A stretch of 64,000 nt of DNA from Gelatiniphilus marinus (GCF_042678305.1 NZ_JBHUDT010000001.1), one strand, 5' to 3'; counted from the stretch's first letter, positions 16,494 through 25,986 are shown. Program-made: numbers and translations. Notes: a model not told the origin generated them from the letters alone.

Positions 16494-16883
16494 AATAATT
16501 TTTAATTATATATCCGTAATTAATAATAATCATAGAATAATGTCAAGCTGAACTTGTTTCAGCATCTCATTATTATTTAACATCTAGCTATTTGCTGAAT
16601 AAGGCCCTGAAACAAGTTCAGGGTGGCAAACTAATTAACGTGAGTTCGATATAATTATAGTTCATAATCAGTAGGTTGTAAATTTACAAAGTTAAAATTA
16701 TGTCATTCAGACGAAGAATGAGGAGGAATCTCTATTGAATGAGATTTCTCGTCGCTCTTTCCTCGCTCTGTCGAAATGACAAACAGCTGAAAAACAACAA
16801 ACTAAAGTATATAATTATAAAAATTTTAAATCGAACTCACGTTAATTATGTTACATTTTTTTAATAAAGATATTAAATTAAGT
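16494..16883. repeat. Repeat-filled intergenic region (nested palindromes, MITE-like element)
   Basis: No gene. Holds a palindromic unit at 16541-16627 with perfect 14-base arms TGAACTTGTTTCAG (16549-16562) and CTGAAACAAGTTCA (16607-16620), and an element at 16632-16848 bounded by perfect 19-base inverted repeats. Inside the latter is another known-looking flavobacterial repeat around 16702-16790 (arms near TCATTCAGACGAAG and TCGAAATGAC, centre with two copies of GAGATT-like sequence). Confidence 0.8.
16632..16848. mobile_element. 217-bp element with perfect 19-bp terminal inverted repeats
   Basis: Left end TAATTAACGTGAGTTCGAT (16632-16650), right end its exact reverse complement (16830-16848). 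No coding capacity. Size and ends resemble a miniature inverted-repeat element, but no target-site duplication is clear, so a recombination palindrome is possible. Confidence 0.55.
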
Positions 16884-17594
16884 TTAGCAAGCCTCCCAAA
16901 TAGGATCTTTTGGCAATGGTGCGATAACGTGAATGTGCTTATTTGAAACCGGATGTACAAACTTAATTTCCCGAGCATGTAAATGAATGCCCGCATCTTT
17001 GTTGCTTCTGTCGAAACCGTATTTTAAATCGCCTTTAATAGGGCATCCGATACTTGATAACTGACAGCGAATTTGGTGGTGCCTTCCGGTTTCTAAATTA
17101 ATTTCCAGCAAAAAATAATTATCGAGTTTCTTTATGGTTTTATAATGCAGAATCGCCTTTTTGCTATCGGTTATTTCTTTATTATGTGCGTAAGATTTAT
17201 TGTTTTTAGGATTTTTTTTTAGCCAATTAACAAGCGTGCCTTCTGTTTTTTGAGGTTCGTTTTTAACAATGGCCCAATAGGTTTTGCTAATATCTTTTGA
17301 AACAAATAACTTGTTAAGCCTTGGTAAAACCTTACTTGTTTTCGCAAAAATAACCAAACCCGAAGTGGGTCGGTCTAACCGGTGCACCGTACCTAAATAT
17401 ACATTTCCGGGTTTGTTGTATTTGTTTTTTATATAAGCTTTTACAACATCGCTTAATGGTTTGTCGCCTGTTTTATCGCCCTGTACAATATCGCCCACGC
17501 GTTTATTTACAATGATGATGTGGTTGTCCTCATAAAGCACAATAAGGTTTGATTTGTAAGACAATATTTTAGACATTCTTAGAGTTTTAGACAA
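16884..17594 (-). CDS. RluA family RNA pseudouridine synthase
   Basis: 236 residues. The RluA catalytic motif VHRLDRPTSGLVIFAKT holds the essential Asp; other family marks are the start YEDNHIIIVNKR, GRHHQIRCQLSSIGCPIKGDLKYG and LHAREIKFVHP. It converts uridine to pseudouridine in rRNA or tRNA; the exact target is not readable from sequence. No S4 domain, so it is a short RluA/RluC-like form. Start could be the second Met (MSKILSYKSN, 17579). It lies 9 bases after the four-helix-bundle gene on the same strand. Confidence 0.9.
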   Translation of the reverse strand: MSKTLRMSKILSYKSNLIVLYEDNHIIIVNKRVGDIVQGDKTGDKPLSDVVKAYIKNKYNKPGNVYLGTVHRLDRPTSGLVIFAKTSKVLPRLNKLFVSKDISKTYWAIVKNEPQKTEGTLVNWLKKNPKNNKSYAHNKEITDSKKAILHYKTIKKLDNYFLLEINLETGRHHQIRCQLSSIGCPIKGDLKYGFDRSNKDAGIHLHAREIKFVHPVSNKHIHVIAPLPKDPIWEAC

Positions 17595-17603
17595 GTTAGA
17601 TGT

Positions 17604-17957
17604 TTAGAATTTTAGTGTTGATTTGAATTTAGAAACCATTTTAATGATTTCTTGTAATTCTGAAATTGCATCTTCTAATTCTGAATTAGTTATAAAGTTT
17701 AAATCATTCGCTATTAATAGCTGTGTCTCAATTTCGTAAGCTGAACCTAAAGTTATTTGAAGAAATCTAGAAAAGTCTTTATTTGATTGTCTTGAAGAGC
17801 CTTCAGCAATATTTGAAGGTATAGAAACTGAAGCTCTTCGTAATTGATTGGTTAAACCGAATTTTTCAGATTCAGGAAATTTTGATGTTAAACTATAAAT
17901 TTCAGAACAAAATAATCTACTTCTTTTCCAAATTTCTAACTCTTTAAATCGATGCAT
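17604..17957 (-). CDS. Four helix bundle protein (23S rRNA IVS-type)
   Basis: 117 residues with the family signature: FKELEIWKRSRLFCSEIY, FGLTNQLRRASVSIPSNIAEG and a C-terminal helix pair. Members were first found inside 23S rRNA intervening sequences and form pentamers of helical bundles; their role is unknown and they occur singly in many Bacteroidetes genomes. Its base composition is slightly more AT-rich than its neighbours, and it sits between panB and rluA without an obvious link, so it may be a mobile newcomer. Confidence 0.88.
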   Translation of the reverse strand: MHRFKELEIWKRSRLFCSEIYSLTSKFPESEKFGLTNQLRRASVSIPSNIAEGSSRQSNKDFSRFLQITLGSAYEIETQLLIANDLNFITNSELEDAISELQEIIKMVSKFKSTLKF

Positions 17958-18093
17958 TTTTTTAGATTAATTAGATTGTTAGACTTGACTTAGACGAGTT
18001 AGAACTGCTAGTTAATTTAGAACTAAAGAGTTTAAATTTAAATAAATAATTTATCTAAAAATCAAACTTGTCTAAAAATCTAAGAAGTCTAAA

Positions 18094-18912
18094 CTAATAT
18101 TGCTCACTTTCATTCGGGAAATCCTGTGTTTTTACATCATCGACATATTGCGAAATAGCCGATGTCATATCTTCGTATAAATTCATGTAACGGCGTAAAA
18201 AACGCGGATTAAACTCATGCGTCATTCCCAGCATATCGTGCAACACTAAAACCTGCCCATCAACACCATTTCCGGCGCCAATGCCAATTATGGGAATGCT
18301 CACACTATCAGCAACTTGTTTGGCCAAAGCAGCAGGAATTTTTTCTAGAACAATAGCAAAACAGCCAATTTTTTCAAGCATTTTGGCATCTGCAATAAGT
18401 TGTTCGGCTTCTTGCTCTTCTTTGGCCCTAACGGTATAAGTGCCAAATTTATATATAGATTGTGGGGTCAATCCCAAATGTCCCATTACTGGTATTCCCG
18501 CATTTAATATACGTTTTATAGAGTCTTTTATTTCTTTGCCACCTTCTAGTTTTACCGAGTGAGCACCACTTTCTTTCATAATTCTTATAGCAGAACGCAG
18601 TGCTTCTTTAGGGTCGCTTTGGTAACTTCCAAAAGGTAAATCTACAACCACTAAACACCTGTCTATCGCTCTAATTACAGACGATGCATGATAAATCATT
18701 TGGTCCAGGGTTATGGGCAATGTGGTTTCGTGGCCAGCCATAACATTGCTAGCCGAATCGCCAACCAGAATCACATCGATACCTGCACCATCAACAATTT
18801 TTGCCATGGTATAATCGTAGGCTGTTAGCATCGATATTTTTTCGCCATTGGCCTTCATATCAACCAAGGTTTTAACGGTAATGCGCTTGTACTCTTTTTT
18901 TGCTGTGGACAT
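18094..18912 (-). CDS. panB: 3-methyl-2-oxobutanoate hydroxymethyltransferase
   Basis: 272 residues, normal length. Transfers a hydroxymethyl group from methylene-tetrahydrofolate to 2-oxoisovalerate, giving ketopantoate for pantothenate and CoA. Family motifs: MLTAYDYTMAKIVDGAGID, LVGDSASNVMAGHETTLP with the metal-binding Asp, VKLEGG, MGHLGLTPQS and IGIGAGNGVDGQVLV. TIM-barrel cytoplasmic enzyme. First gene of the leftward group panB - four helix bundle - rluA, although a gap of about 140 bases separates it from the second gene. Confidence 0.96.
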   Translation of the reverse strand: MSTAKKEYKRITVKTLVDMKANGEKISMLTAYDYTMAKIVDGAGIDVILVGDSASNVMAGHETTLPITLDQMIYHASSVIRAIDRCLVVVDLPFGSYQSDPKEALRSAIRIMKESGAHSVKLEGGKEIKDSIKRILNAGIPVMGHLGLTPQSIYKFGTYTVRAKEEQEAEQLIADAKMLEKIGCFAIVLEKIPAALAKQVADSVSIPIIGIGAGNGVDGQVLVLHDMLGMTHEFNPRFLRRYMNLYEDMTSAISQYVDDVKTQDFPNESEQY

Positions 18913-19364
18913 GTTTTAGTTGCTTTTTATAAATAGACGGTAAAAGTAGTAAAATAAGTGTTATGCCAAATGAATTATAAAATGATTGATGATCGGAATT
19001 ACGTTTTCTGTTGTCCTCAATAAAAAAAAGCTGCTTAATCTAGGTTTTGTTTTATGGTAAATGTATATACGTAATTAGTAATAATTTAGCGTAAGGTCAT
19101 GCTGGACTTGTTTCAGTATCTCATTATTATTTGTCAGGCAGATATTTGCTGAATGTTGGCCCGAAACTAGCTCAGGGTTACAAACCAATTATGTTACCCT
19201 AAAGATAATCACATCGTTTTTTTTTAAGTTTATTTGGCAATATTACACTTTAGGTTAAAATTTTAGTGTATTTATGCTTTTTAAATTGCAGTTTTACTTT
19301 TAAAAACCCTAACCGGAAACTAAAAAATAATTACTAATTTTATAATCCATCAAAAAAACAAAAA
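18913..19364. repeat. Intergenic region between divergent panB and gshB-like genes, with dispersed palindrome
   Basis: No gene seen. 19096-19190 is a diverged second copy of the unit at 16541-16637: shared TTGTTTCAG, ATCTCATTATTATTT, ATTTGCTGAAT and CAAACCAATTA in the same order. Nearer the plus-strand gene, arms TACACT and AGTGTA at 19244-19270 flank a short AT-rich loop and may be part of its promoter; no consensus -7 box was found. Confidence 0.65.
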
Positions 19365-20405
19365 ATGAACGTTTGCTTTATAATGTACCCATGGGAAGAT
19401 ATAGACCCAGAAAACGATACTACACTGGCTTTAATTAAAGAATGCGTAAAACGTAAACATGGGGTTGCTATGTGCACACCGGCAAATTTAACCATTAGAA
19501 ATAGTGTTACCAATGCCAGTTGCACGGTTATTAACAAGATGGATAAAACCCCTTCGTCCCTAAAATCGTTTTATAACAAAGCCCAATTACGCGAAGAGAT
19601 GCTGCCACTTGCGGGTTTCGATGTTATCTTTTTTCGTGCAAATCCACCGTTGGATCCCATTATGCTAAACTTTTTAGACTCGGTTAAAGACGATGTGTTT
19701 ATTATGAACTCGCTTCAAGGTATGCGAGAAGCCAACAACAAATTATATACCGCTGCCTTTGGCGATGCACACAGCAACATAATTCCGGCAACACACGTAT
19801 CAAAAAGTAAAAACTATTTAATAAGGCAGATTAAAGAATCTAAGGCCGACAAAATGATTTTGAAACCACTTAACGGCTTTGGTGGCTCGGGTGTAATACT
19901 TATAGAAAAATCGGCGATGAGCAATATTAACTCTTTGCTTGATTTTTATATTAGCAGCAGTGGCGACGGCACTTCAAATTACGTAATCCTTCAAGATTAT
20001 ATTGAAGGTGCCGATGCTGGAGACATACGTATTTTAATGCTAAATGGAGAGCCCGTTGGAGCCATGAAACGGGTTCCTGGAAACGAAGATCACCGCTCCA
20101 ATGTTTCGGCTGGCGGAAGCGTGCAGCGCCATACCTTAACCAAAGCAGAAAAAGCCCTTTGCAAACAAATTGGCCCTAAATTAGTTAACGATGGCTTGTA
20201 TTTTGTGGGTATTGATGTTATTGGCGGAAAATTGGTCGAGGTAAATGTAATGTCTCCGGGCGGGATAACCTACATTAACAAAGTGTATAAACTTAAAACC
20301 AAAATAGAGGAGAAGGTGGTCGATTTTCTTGAAATGAAAGTTATCGATAAACTCCAAGCTTTCGATAGGCGTACCCGATTGCGAAAAACGGTACAAGATG
20401 CTTAA
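19365..20405 (+). CDS. Glutathione synthetase-like ATP-grasp ligase
   Basis: 346 residues, somewhat longer than E. coli GshB (316) but colinear: N-terminal MYPWEDIDPENDTT, FDVIFFRANPPLD, NSLQGMREANNKLY, ATP-binding MILKPLNGFGGSGV, DIRILMLNGEPVGAMKR, AGGSVQ and the Mg-binding VGIDVIGGKLVEVNVMSPGG. GshB joins glycine to gamma-glutamylcysteine. No gshA is in the window, and the neighbours (N-formylglutamate amidohydrolase, QEGLA protein) are those of a conserved Bacteroidetes group, so the real substrates may differ. Likely first gene of a four-gene operon ending at 23326. Confidence 0.88.
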   Translation: MNVCFIMYPWEDIDPENDTTLALIKECVKRKHGVAMCTPANLTIRNSVTNASCTVINKMDKTPSSLKSFYNKAQLREEMLPLAGFDVIFFRANPPLDPIMLNFLDSVKDDVFIMNSLQGMREANNKLYTAAFGDAHSNIIPATHVSKSKNYLIRQIKESKADKMILKPLNGFGGSGVILIEKSAMSNINSLLDFYISSSGDGTSNYVILQDYIEGADAGDIRILMLNGEPVGAMKRVPGNEDHRSNVSAGGSVQRHTLTKAEKALCKQIGPKLVNDGLYFVGIDVIGGKLVEVNVMSPGGITYINKVYKLKTKIEEKVVDFLEMKVIDKLQAFDRRTRLRKTVQDA

Positions 20406-20497
20406 TCAATTAATAATTATTAGTAAAAAACATATTGTTTTGTCATGCCGAAATGAGGCACGATTGAGACATCTTATAACCAATTAGAATTTAGCAA

Positions 20498-21322
20498 ATG
20501 AGTTCTTATGTAAACTTAACATCTCCAACGGTTTCAGCGGAATGGCTTCATAATAATTTGAATGCCGAAAATCTTGTTGTATTAGACGGGACCATCAATA
20601 AACCGTTTGACGCTTCACAAAAACAAATCCCAAAGGCACGCTATTTCGATATAAAAAATAAGTTTAGCGATGTGTCCAATTCGTTTCCAAATGCCTTTCC
20701 TTCGGCAGAACAATTTCAAAAAGAAGCCAGAAATTTAGGCATTAATACCAATAGTGCTATTGTAATTACAGATGATAAAGGTATTTATTCCAGCGCCCGC
20801 GTTTGGTGGTTGTTTAAAGCTTTTGGCTATAATAATGTGGCAGTTTTAAATGGCGGCTTTCCAGCATGGTTAAAAGCAGGTTTCCCAATAGAAACCATGA
20901 AAAATTACTCTGGAAAAACTGGTAATTTTGTCGCACAGCTTCAACCCAAATTCATGCAGTTTTTTAATGATGTTGTAAAAGCTTCAAAAAGCAAAACCCA
21001 TAACATAATCGATGCACGCTCTGCCGCTCGATTTAATTGTTTAGAAGCTGAACCCAGAGCAGGATTGCGAATGGGAAACATTCCAAATTCAAAGAATATT
21101 CCTTTTAAAAATCTTTTAAATGATGACGGTTTACTAAAACCAAAAGAGGAATTGAAAACCATTTTTTCAAAAATTATAAATAAAGATGATGATATTATTT
21201 TTTCATGCGGCTCTGGCATTACAGCTTGTGTCTTGGCTTTGGGCGCTGAAATTTCAGGGTATAAAAACATGTCGGTTTACGATGGTTCGTGGACGGAATG
21301 GGGGAGCTTGGTTAAAGAATAA
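20498..21322 (+). CDS. Sulfurtransferase (SseA/thiosulfate or 3-mercaptopyruvate type)
   Basis: 274 residues with two rhodanese domains. The C-terminal one carries the active-site loop FSCGSGITACV with the persulfide Cys; the CGSGITA form favours 3-mercaptopyruvate as donor, as in SseA. The N-terminal domain (WLHNNLNAENLVVLDGT, ARVWWLFKAFGY) is the inactive structural copy. It ends 3 bases before the next gene, so the two are coupled. Possible role: sulfur trafficking beside thiol synthesis by the upstream ligase. Confidence 0.9.
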   Translation: MSSYVNLTSPTVSAEWLHNNLNAENLVVLDGTINKPFDASQKQIPKARYFDIKNKFSDVSNSFPNAFPSAEQFQKEARNLGINTNSAIVITDDKGIYSSARVWWLFKAFGYNNVAVLNGGFPAWLKAGFPIETMKNYSGKTGNFVAQLQPKFMQFFNDVVKASKSKTHNIIDARSAARFNCLEAEPRAGLRMGNIPNSKNIPFKNLLNDDGLLKPKEELKTIFSKIINKDDDIIFSCGSGITACVLALGAEISGYKNMSVYDGSWTEWGSLVKE

Positions 21323-21325
21323 ATC

Positions 21326-22153
21326 ATGCAAAAACTTTCAATAAAAGATATAATTAGTAAAATTAGTAACGAGGAAACTTTTGAAGCCGTATCTTCAGAT
21401 TATTCGTTTACCATAAAAATCGATAAATATGTACCTTATGCTTGTGCGGCGATTCACGACGGGCATCAATTTAGAAAAGAACTTTGGGATAATTGCATAC
21501 ATACCGAATACGAGCGTTGGTACGAAGAAGACCCAGAAACTAAAAACATGGTGAAATCGCATCCCATTGTTATTGCGGGTTGCGACTCGCGTTTTGAGTA
21601 CGATTTAAACCGTGCACCAAAAGATGCGGTTTTCGATACCGCTTGGGGAAAGCAACTTTGGCACGAACCGATTTCGGAAAAAATGAAAGACAAAAGCTTA
21701 AAAAAGCACACCAATTTCTATAAAATGGTACATACTTTAATTGCTGTTTTAGAATCTAAATTCGGATTTTGCACCGTTTACGATATGCACAGTTACAATT
21801 GGAAACGCTGGGATAGGGATGTGCCAACCTGGAACTTAGGAACCTTGAACATCGATAACAAGCGCTTTGGCGATGCGATTGAGGGTTGGCGACAAAGTTT
21901 GTTTGAAATTAAATTTCCAAACGCTATAAAATCGACTTCAAAAATTAACGATACCTTTCAAGGCAACGGTTATTTTTTAAAATACATAACCAATAATTTT
22001 AAGAATACCTTAGTTTTGGCAACCGAAATAGCCAAGGTATATTGCAATGAGCAAGATTATATTATATATCCGGAAGTCCTATATGCTATTGAAACCCAAC
22101 TTAATAAACGCCTTCCGGAACACGCTATGCAAACTTACCATAGCTTTAAATGA
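21326..22153 (+). CDS. N-formylglutamate amidohydrolase family protein
   Basis: 275 residues. Family features: AAIHDGHQFRKELWDN (metal-site HxG region), a central DSRFEYDLNRAP, and TVYDMHSYNWKRW, giving His and Asp ligands for a zinc-dependent hydrolase. The founding enzyme splits N-formylglutamate in histidine breakdown, but no other hut gene is near. In this cluster the enzyme probably acts on another N-acyl or peptide amide. It is coupled to the sulfurtransferase (3-base gap) and followed 12 bases later by the QEGLA protein. Confidence 0.85.
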   Translation: MQKLSIKDIISKISNEETFEAVSSDYSFTIKIDKYVPYACAAIHDGHQFRKELWDNCIHTEYERWYEEDPETKNMVKSHPIVIAGCDSRFEYDLNRAPKDAVFDTAWGKQLWHEPISEKMKDKSLKKHTNFYKMVHTLIAVLESKFGFCTVYDMHSYNWKRWDRDVPTWNLGTLNIDNKRFGDAIEGWRQSLFEIKFPNAIKSTSKINDTFQGNGYFLKYITNNFKNTLVLATEIAKVYCNEQDYIIYPEVLYAIETQLNKRLPEHAMQTYHSFK

Positions 22154-22165
22154 TTAGAAATTTAT

Positions 22166-23326
22166 ATGAAGACCCACAACACCGTAACAAGCAATTCGCT
22201 ATTGGATATCGATAAAAGTATTGATGCACTTGTAAAACAAATAGAGTTGCTTAGTTTGGTAAACCCAACAAATATTGAAGCAGAAAAAACACGTTTCTTC
22301 TCATCTAAATACTTAATCGAACCCGTTTTTAAATACCCCGAAATAAACTTCGATAAGTTTAAACTGCATCGAAAATTATTCACTCAAAAAATAGAATGTA
22401 TTGAAAATAACGAGATTAAAAACTTCTACGAAGATATAATCTATACTTATTCTGGCTTAATTCAATGCATAGAAACCATTGGTAACGGTAAAAAATTCTA
22501 TTACAACAGCTTGCATTGTTTTGGTACCCCTACAGAAATCGATGTAGAAAACGCAAAATACATACTTCATTTTAAAGATACCGATAAAGATTCGCCAGCA
22601 TTTGTACCAAAATACAACGCCAAGGAAGCCGAGTCTTTTTTTAAAACCTACTCCAAACAATACGATTTTAGTTACCACATAAAGCAATCCGACAAAATTT
22701 CGGCTATAGCCATGGTATCAAACCATGAAAAAAGTTTGGTGCTCAATTCCAATCATCTGTATTCCGATAACGAAATTGCCGTACTTACCAACCACGAAAT
22801 TGGAGTGCACATGGTAACCACCATGAATGGTTTGTTGCACCCGTTAAAAATATTTTCGCATGGGTTTCCAAACAACGAAGAAACCCAAGAAGGCTTAGCG
22901 GTTTTTGCAGAATATATGAGCGATAATTTAACGGTTACACGTTTAAAAGAACTGGCTTATCGTGTTATTGCGGTAAATAGTTTGGCCAAAGGCTACTCGT
23001 TTTCCAAAACCTTTAGTTTGTTGCATAACCAATATGATTTAGACAGGGAAACCGCTTATTATATAAGTGTTAGGGCTCACAGAGGTGGCGGTTTTACAAA
23101 AGATTACCTGTATTTAACCGGACTTAAAAAGGTTTACGATTATTACCGTTCTGGTAACGATTTAAACTTGTTGCTAACGGGTAAAGTAAGTTTAGAATAT
23201 ACCAAGGAAATACAATTGTTTATAGATAAAGGGCTGGCTGTACCTGCAAAATATATTACCGATGCCTATGCAGAAAACAGCAATACCAATAAAACAGTAG
23301 ATTTTATTTTGAAGAATTTGAAGTAG
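22166..23326 (+). CDS. QEGLA-motif protein (DUF1704, tyrosine-carboxypeptidase-like)
   Basis: 386 residues. Zinc-peptidase-like motif NHEIGVHMVTTMNG (His210, Glu211, His215) followed by EETQEGLAVFAEYMS (QEGLA 241-245, third ligand Glu). The family was named for modulating flavohemoglobin expression; distant relatives in animals (MATCAP) remove the C-terminal tyrosine of tubulin. N-terminus is helical. Here it ends the operon with a GshB-like ligase and an amidohydrolase: synthesis and hydrolysis of the same small peptide is an attractive idea, not shown. Confidence 0.85.
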   Translation: MKTHNTVTSNSLLDIDKSIDALVKQIELLSLVNPTNIEAEKTRFFSSKYLIEPVFKYPEINFDKFKLHRKLFTQKIECIENNEIKNFYEDIIYTYSGLIQCIETIGNGKKFYYNSLHCFGTPTEIDVENAKYILHFKDTDKDSPAFVPKYNAKEAESFFKTYSKQYDFSYHIKQSDKISAIAMVSNHEKSLVLNSNHLYSDNEIAVLTNHEIGVHMVTTMNGLLHPLKIFSHGFPNNEETQEGLAVFAEYMSDNLTVTRLKELAYRVIAVNSLAKGYSFSKTFSLLHNQYDLDRETAYYISVRAHRGGGFTKDYLYLTGLKKVYDYYRSGNDLNLLLTGKVSLEYTKEIQLFIDKGLAVPAKYITDAYAENSNTNKTVDFILKNLK

Positions 23327-23401
23327 CTTTGTTACTAATGTAAATTTATTTAAACCTTTTCAAATTAAGTGTTTAACCGCTGTTTTTTTAATCTAAAAGA
23401 A

Positions 23402-23549
23402 AGAGGCTGTTTGAAAATTGATTATCCAGTATCAAACTGAGTGCAGTCGAAATTTTAATGTCTTGCATACCAAAGCATTTTTTCTACGCCCTCCTGAAGA
23501 TTCGGGAGTGATATTTAAAGTATAAATTAACTTTTTCAAACGACCTATT
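23402..23549. repeat. Dispersed palindromic repeat, copy 1
   Basis: Fills most of the 302-base gap between the QEGLA gene and thrC (convergent). Imperfect inverted ends AGAGGCTGTTTGAAAA and CTTTTTCAAACGACCT; interior shares GATTATCC, TCAAACTGAG, AGTCGAA, TTTAATG and ACCAAAGCATTT with the copy at 30931-31069. Probably works as a bidirectional terminator too. The remaining 80 bases before thrC hold nothing I recognise. Confidence 0.75.
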
Positions 23550-23628
23550 TCTTTGTCCGCAAGCACCGGAAGCTATTCCCAAGAATCCCGTCTCTATAAC
23601 TATCGGGTTTGCCCAAGGCTATTTGGTT

Positions 23629-24927
23629 TCAGGTAATTTTTAATAAAAACGCTTTTAAATCGCTATAAGTTGAAATTTTAACCGATACTTTCTCTTTGCC
23701 CATAACCGCTTTGATTTGAGGAGGCAAAGGTTGCTTTACTTTAACAACATCTTCAACAACATCTAAAAACTTGGTGGGATGTGCAGTTTCTAAAAACACG
23801 CAATGTGTATTTGGATGGTCTTTTAAATACGCTTTGCAGCCCAAATAGCCAACAGCACCGTGCGGATCTGCCACATAGTTGTAATTGTTATAAATCTCTA
23901 ACATGGCTTCTTTGGTAATTGCATCTGAAAAACTATACGACGACAGGTTGTCTTTTAACGTATTAAACGCATTTTTATAAATTTCTTGAATACGGATAAA
24001 GTTACTGGGGTCGCCAACATCCATTGCGTTGCTTATGGTTTGCACCGATGGTTTGGTGGTGTACTCTTGGGTTTGCAAATAGCGGGTAACCACATTGTTT
24101 TCGTTATTAGATGCTATAAAGTGCTTAATGGGCAAACCTAATTGCTGTGCCATCATACCGGCACAGACGTTGCCAAAGTTACCGCTAGGTACAGAAAAAA
24201 CAATCTCTTCGTATTTATTGTGCAACTGTTTGTAAGCAAACATAAAATAAAAGAGCTGAGGTAGCCAACGTGCTACGTTAATGGAGTTGGCAGAGGTTAA
24301 CTGCATTTGGCTTGTTAGTTCTTCATCTAAAAATGCGGTTTTTACCATGGCTTGGCAATCATCAAAAGTGCCATTAACCTCTAATGCTGTAATGTTTTTA
24401 CCTAAAGTTGTAAGTTGTTTTTCTTGAATATCGCTTACTTTTCCGCTAGGGTAAAGAATTACTACATTAACCCCTTTTACACCTAAAAAACCATTGGCCA
24501 CGGCACCACCGGTATCGCCAGAAGTGGCAACCAAAACGGTAACTTCCTCGTTATTATCTTTATTGAAATAACCTAAACAGCGTGCCATAAAACGCGCGCC
24601 AACATCTTTAAAGGCCATAGTGGGGCCATGGAACAATTCTAATGTAGAAATGGTGTTGTTAAGTTGCACCACAGGGAAATTAAAATTCAAGGTGTCCTCG
24701 ACAATTGTTTTTAAAATATCGTTGGGTATTTCGGGCGATACAAATTGCTTAATCGCTTCAAAAGCAATTTCGGTATGCGATAAATTATCAATATTATCAA
24801 AAAACGATGATGGCAATGGTGTTATGCTTTCAGGAAAGTACAGGCCTTTATCTGGTGCCAACCCTTTAATAACAGCATCTTTAAACGATGCGTTTTCTGC
24901 TTTTTTGTTTAGTGAGTAGTAGTTCAT
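23629..24927 (-). CDS. thrC: Threonine synthase
   Basis: 432 residues, the bacterial short type. PLP enzyme that turns O-phosphohomoserine into threonine. Motifs: LELFHGPTMAFKDVGARFMAR with the PLP lysine, VATSGDTGGAVANGF phosphate-binding loop, FSVPSGNFGNVCAG, and ADPHGAVGYLG. Last gene of thrABC, 57 bases after thrB. Confidence 0.96.
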   Translation of the reverse strand: MNYYSLNKKAENASFKDAVIKGLAPDKGLYFPESITPLPSSFFDNIDNLSHTEIAFEAIKQFVSPEIPNDILKTIVEDTLNFNFPVVQLNNTISTLELFHGPTMAFKDVGARFMARCLGYFNKDNNEEVTVLVATSGDTGGAVANGFLGVKGVNVVILYPSGKVSDIQEKQLTTLGKNITALEVNGTFDDCQAMVKTAFLDEELTSQMQLTSANSINVARWLPQLFYFMFAYKQLHNKYEEIVFSVPSGNFGNVCAGMMAQQLGLPIKHFIASNNENNVVTRYLQTQEYTTKPSVQTISNAMDVGDPSNFIRIQEIYKNAFNTLKDNLSSYSFSDAITKEAMLEIYNNYNYVADPHGAVGYLGCKAYLKDHPNTHCVFLETAHPTKFLDVVEDVVKVKQPLPPQIKAVMGKEKVSVKISTYSDLKAFLLKIT

Positions 24928-24984
24928 TGTATGTAATTCCTGCTAAGTCGGGAATCTGTTTATTAGTTGTTCGTAAATTTTAAT

Positions 24985-25908
24985 TTATCCAATAATCTTT
25001 ACACCCTCGGTGTTGATTTTTGATACAAAAACATCGAATTCTATGTTTGTTTTTGAATATACTTTTTTAATGGCCGCTTCTACATTTTTAGCTTGTTCCA
25101 GTCCTTCAGTTAAAGAAAAAACTGATGGCCCAGAACCAGAAATCCCACAACCTAAAGCACCATGTTGTAAAGCGGTTTGTTTTACTTCTTTAAAGTACGG
25201 AATTAATTGGCTGCGGTGTGGTTCTATAATAACATCGTGCAACGCCCTTTTTATAAGTTGGTAATCGTTGGTGTGTAATCCATGTATTAAACTGCCAAAA
25301 TTGCTCCATTGCGTTATGGCATCCTCCAGCGGTACTTGTTTGGGCAATATGGCTCTGGCTTCAACGGTTTTTATTTCAATCTGCGGATGTATAATGGTAG
25401 CATATAGGTTATTTGGTGTTGGAATTTGTAAAATCTCAAGTGGCGATATGCTTTTTACCAAGGTAAAACCACCAAAAAGCGCTGGTGCCAAATTATCGGC
25501 ATGCTCGCATTTACTGGCTAAAGCTTCGCCTTTAATGGCAAATGCCGTAAGCTGTGTTTTGTTACAGGGGTTGCCTAAAAGTTGGTTCATGCCAAAAACA
25601 CTACCAACTGCACTTGCTGCACTACTGCCTATACCGCTACCTGGTTTTATGTTTTTATAGATTTCAATTTCGAAACCGCAATCTGGTTTTAAGGCATTGT
25701 ACATAGCTAGTGCCGAAACCCCAGCTACGTTTAGCTCGGTTTCCAAGGGTAAATTAAAGCCTTCGGCTTTGGTTACAAAAACACCTTTTTTGTCGGTTTT
25801 CCTTATTACCATTTCGTCTCCAACTGTATCTAAGCAAAACCCTAGTACATCGAAGCCACAAGAAACATTGGCAACTGTTGCCGGCGAAAATATTTTTATT
25901 TCGTTCAT
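24985..25908 (-). CDS. thrB: Homoserine kinase (GHMP family)
   Basis: 307 residues. GHMP kinase that phosphorylates homoserine. The ATP loop is KPGSGIGSSAASAVG; N-terminal FSPATVANVSCGFDVLG and C-terminal GALGCGISGSGPSVFSL are classic. Middle gene of thrABC; 78 bases from thrA. Confidence 0.96.
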   Translation of the reverse strand: MNEIKIFSPATVANVSCGFDVLGFCLDTVGDEMVIRKTDKKGVFVTKAEGFNLPLETELNVAGVSALAMYNALKPDCGFEIEIYKNIKPGSGIGSSAASAVGSVFGMNQLLGNPCNKTQLTAFAIKGEALASKCEHADNLAPALFGGFTLVKSISPLEILQIPTPNNLYATIIHPQIEIKTVEARAILPKQVPLEDAITQWSNFGSLIHGLHTNDYQLIKRALHDVIIEPHRSQLIPYFKEVKQTALQHGALGCGISGSGPSVFSLTEGLEQAKNVEAAIKKVYSKTNIEFDVFVSKINTEGVKIIG

Positions 25909-25986
25909 ATTTTATAGAAATAAGAAAATTGAGAAGAGATAATTGATTGATTTAAAACTGAGTTTGTTCTCTTTTCTTTATTCTTT

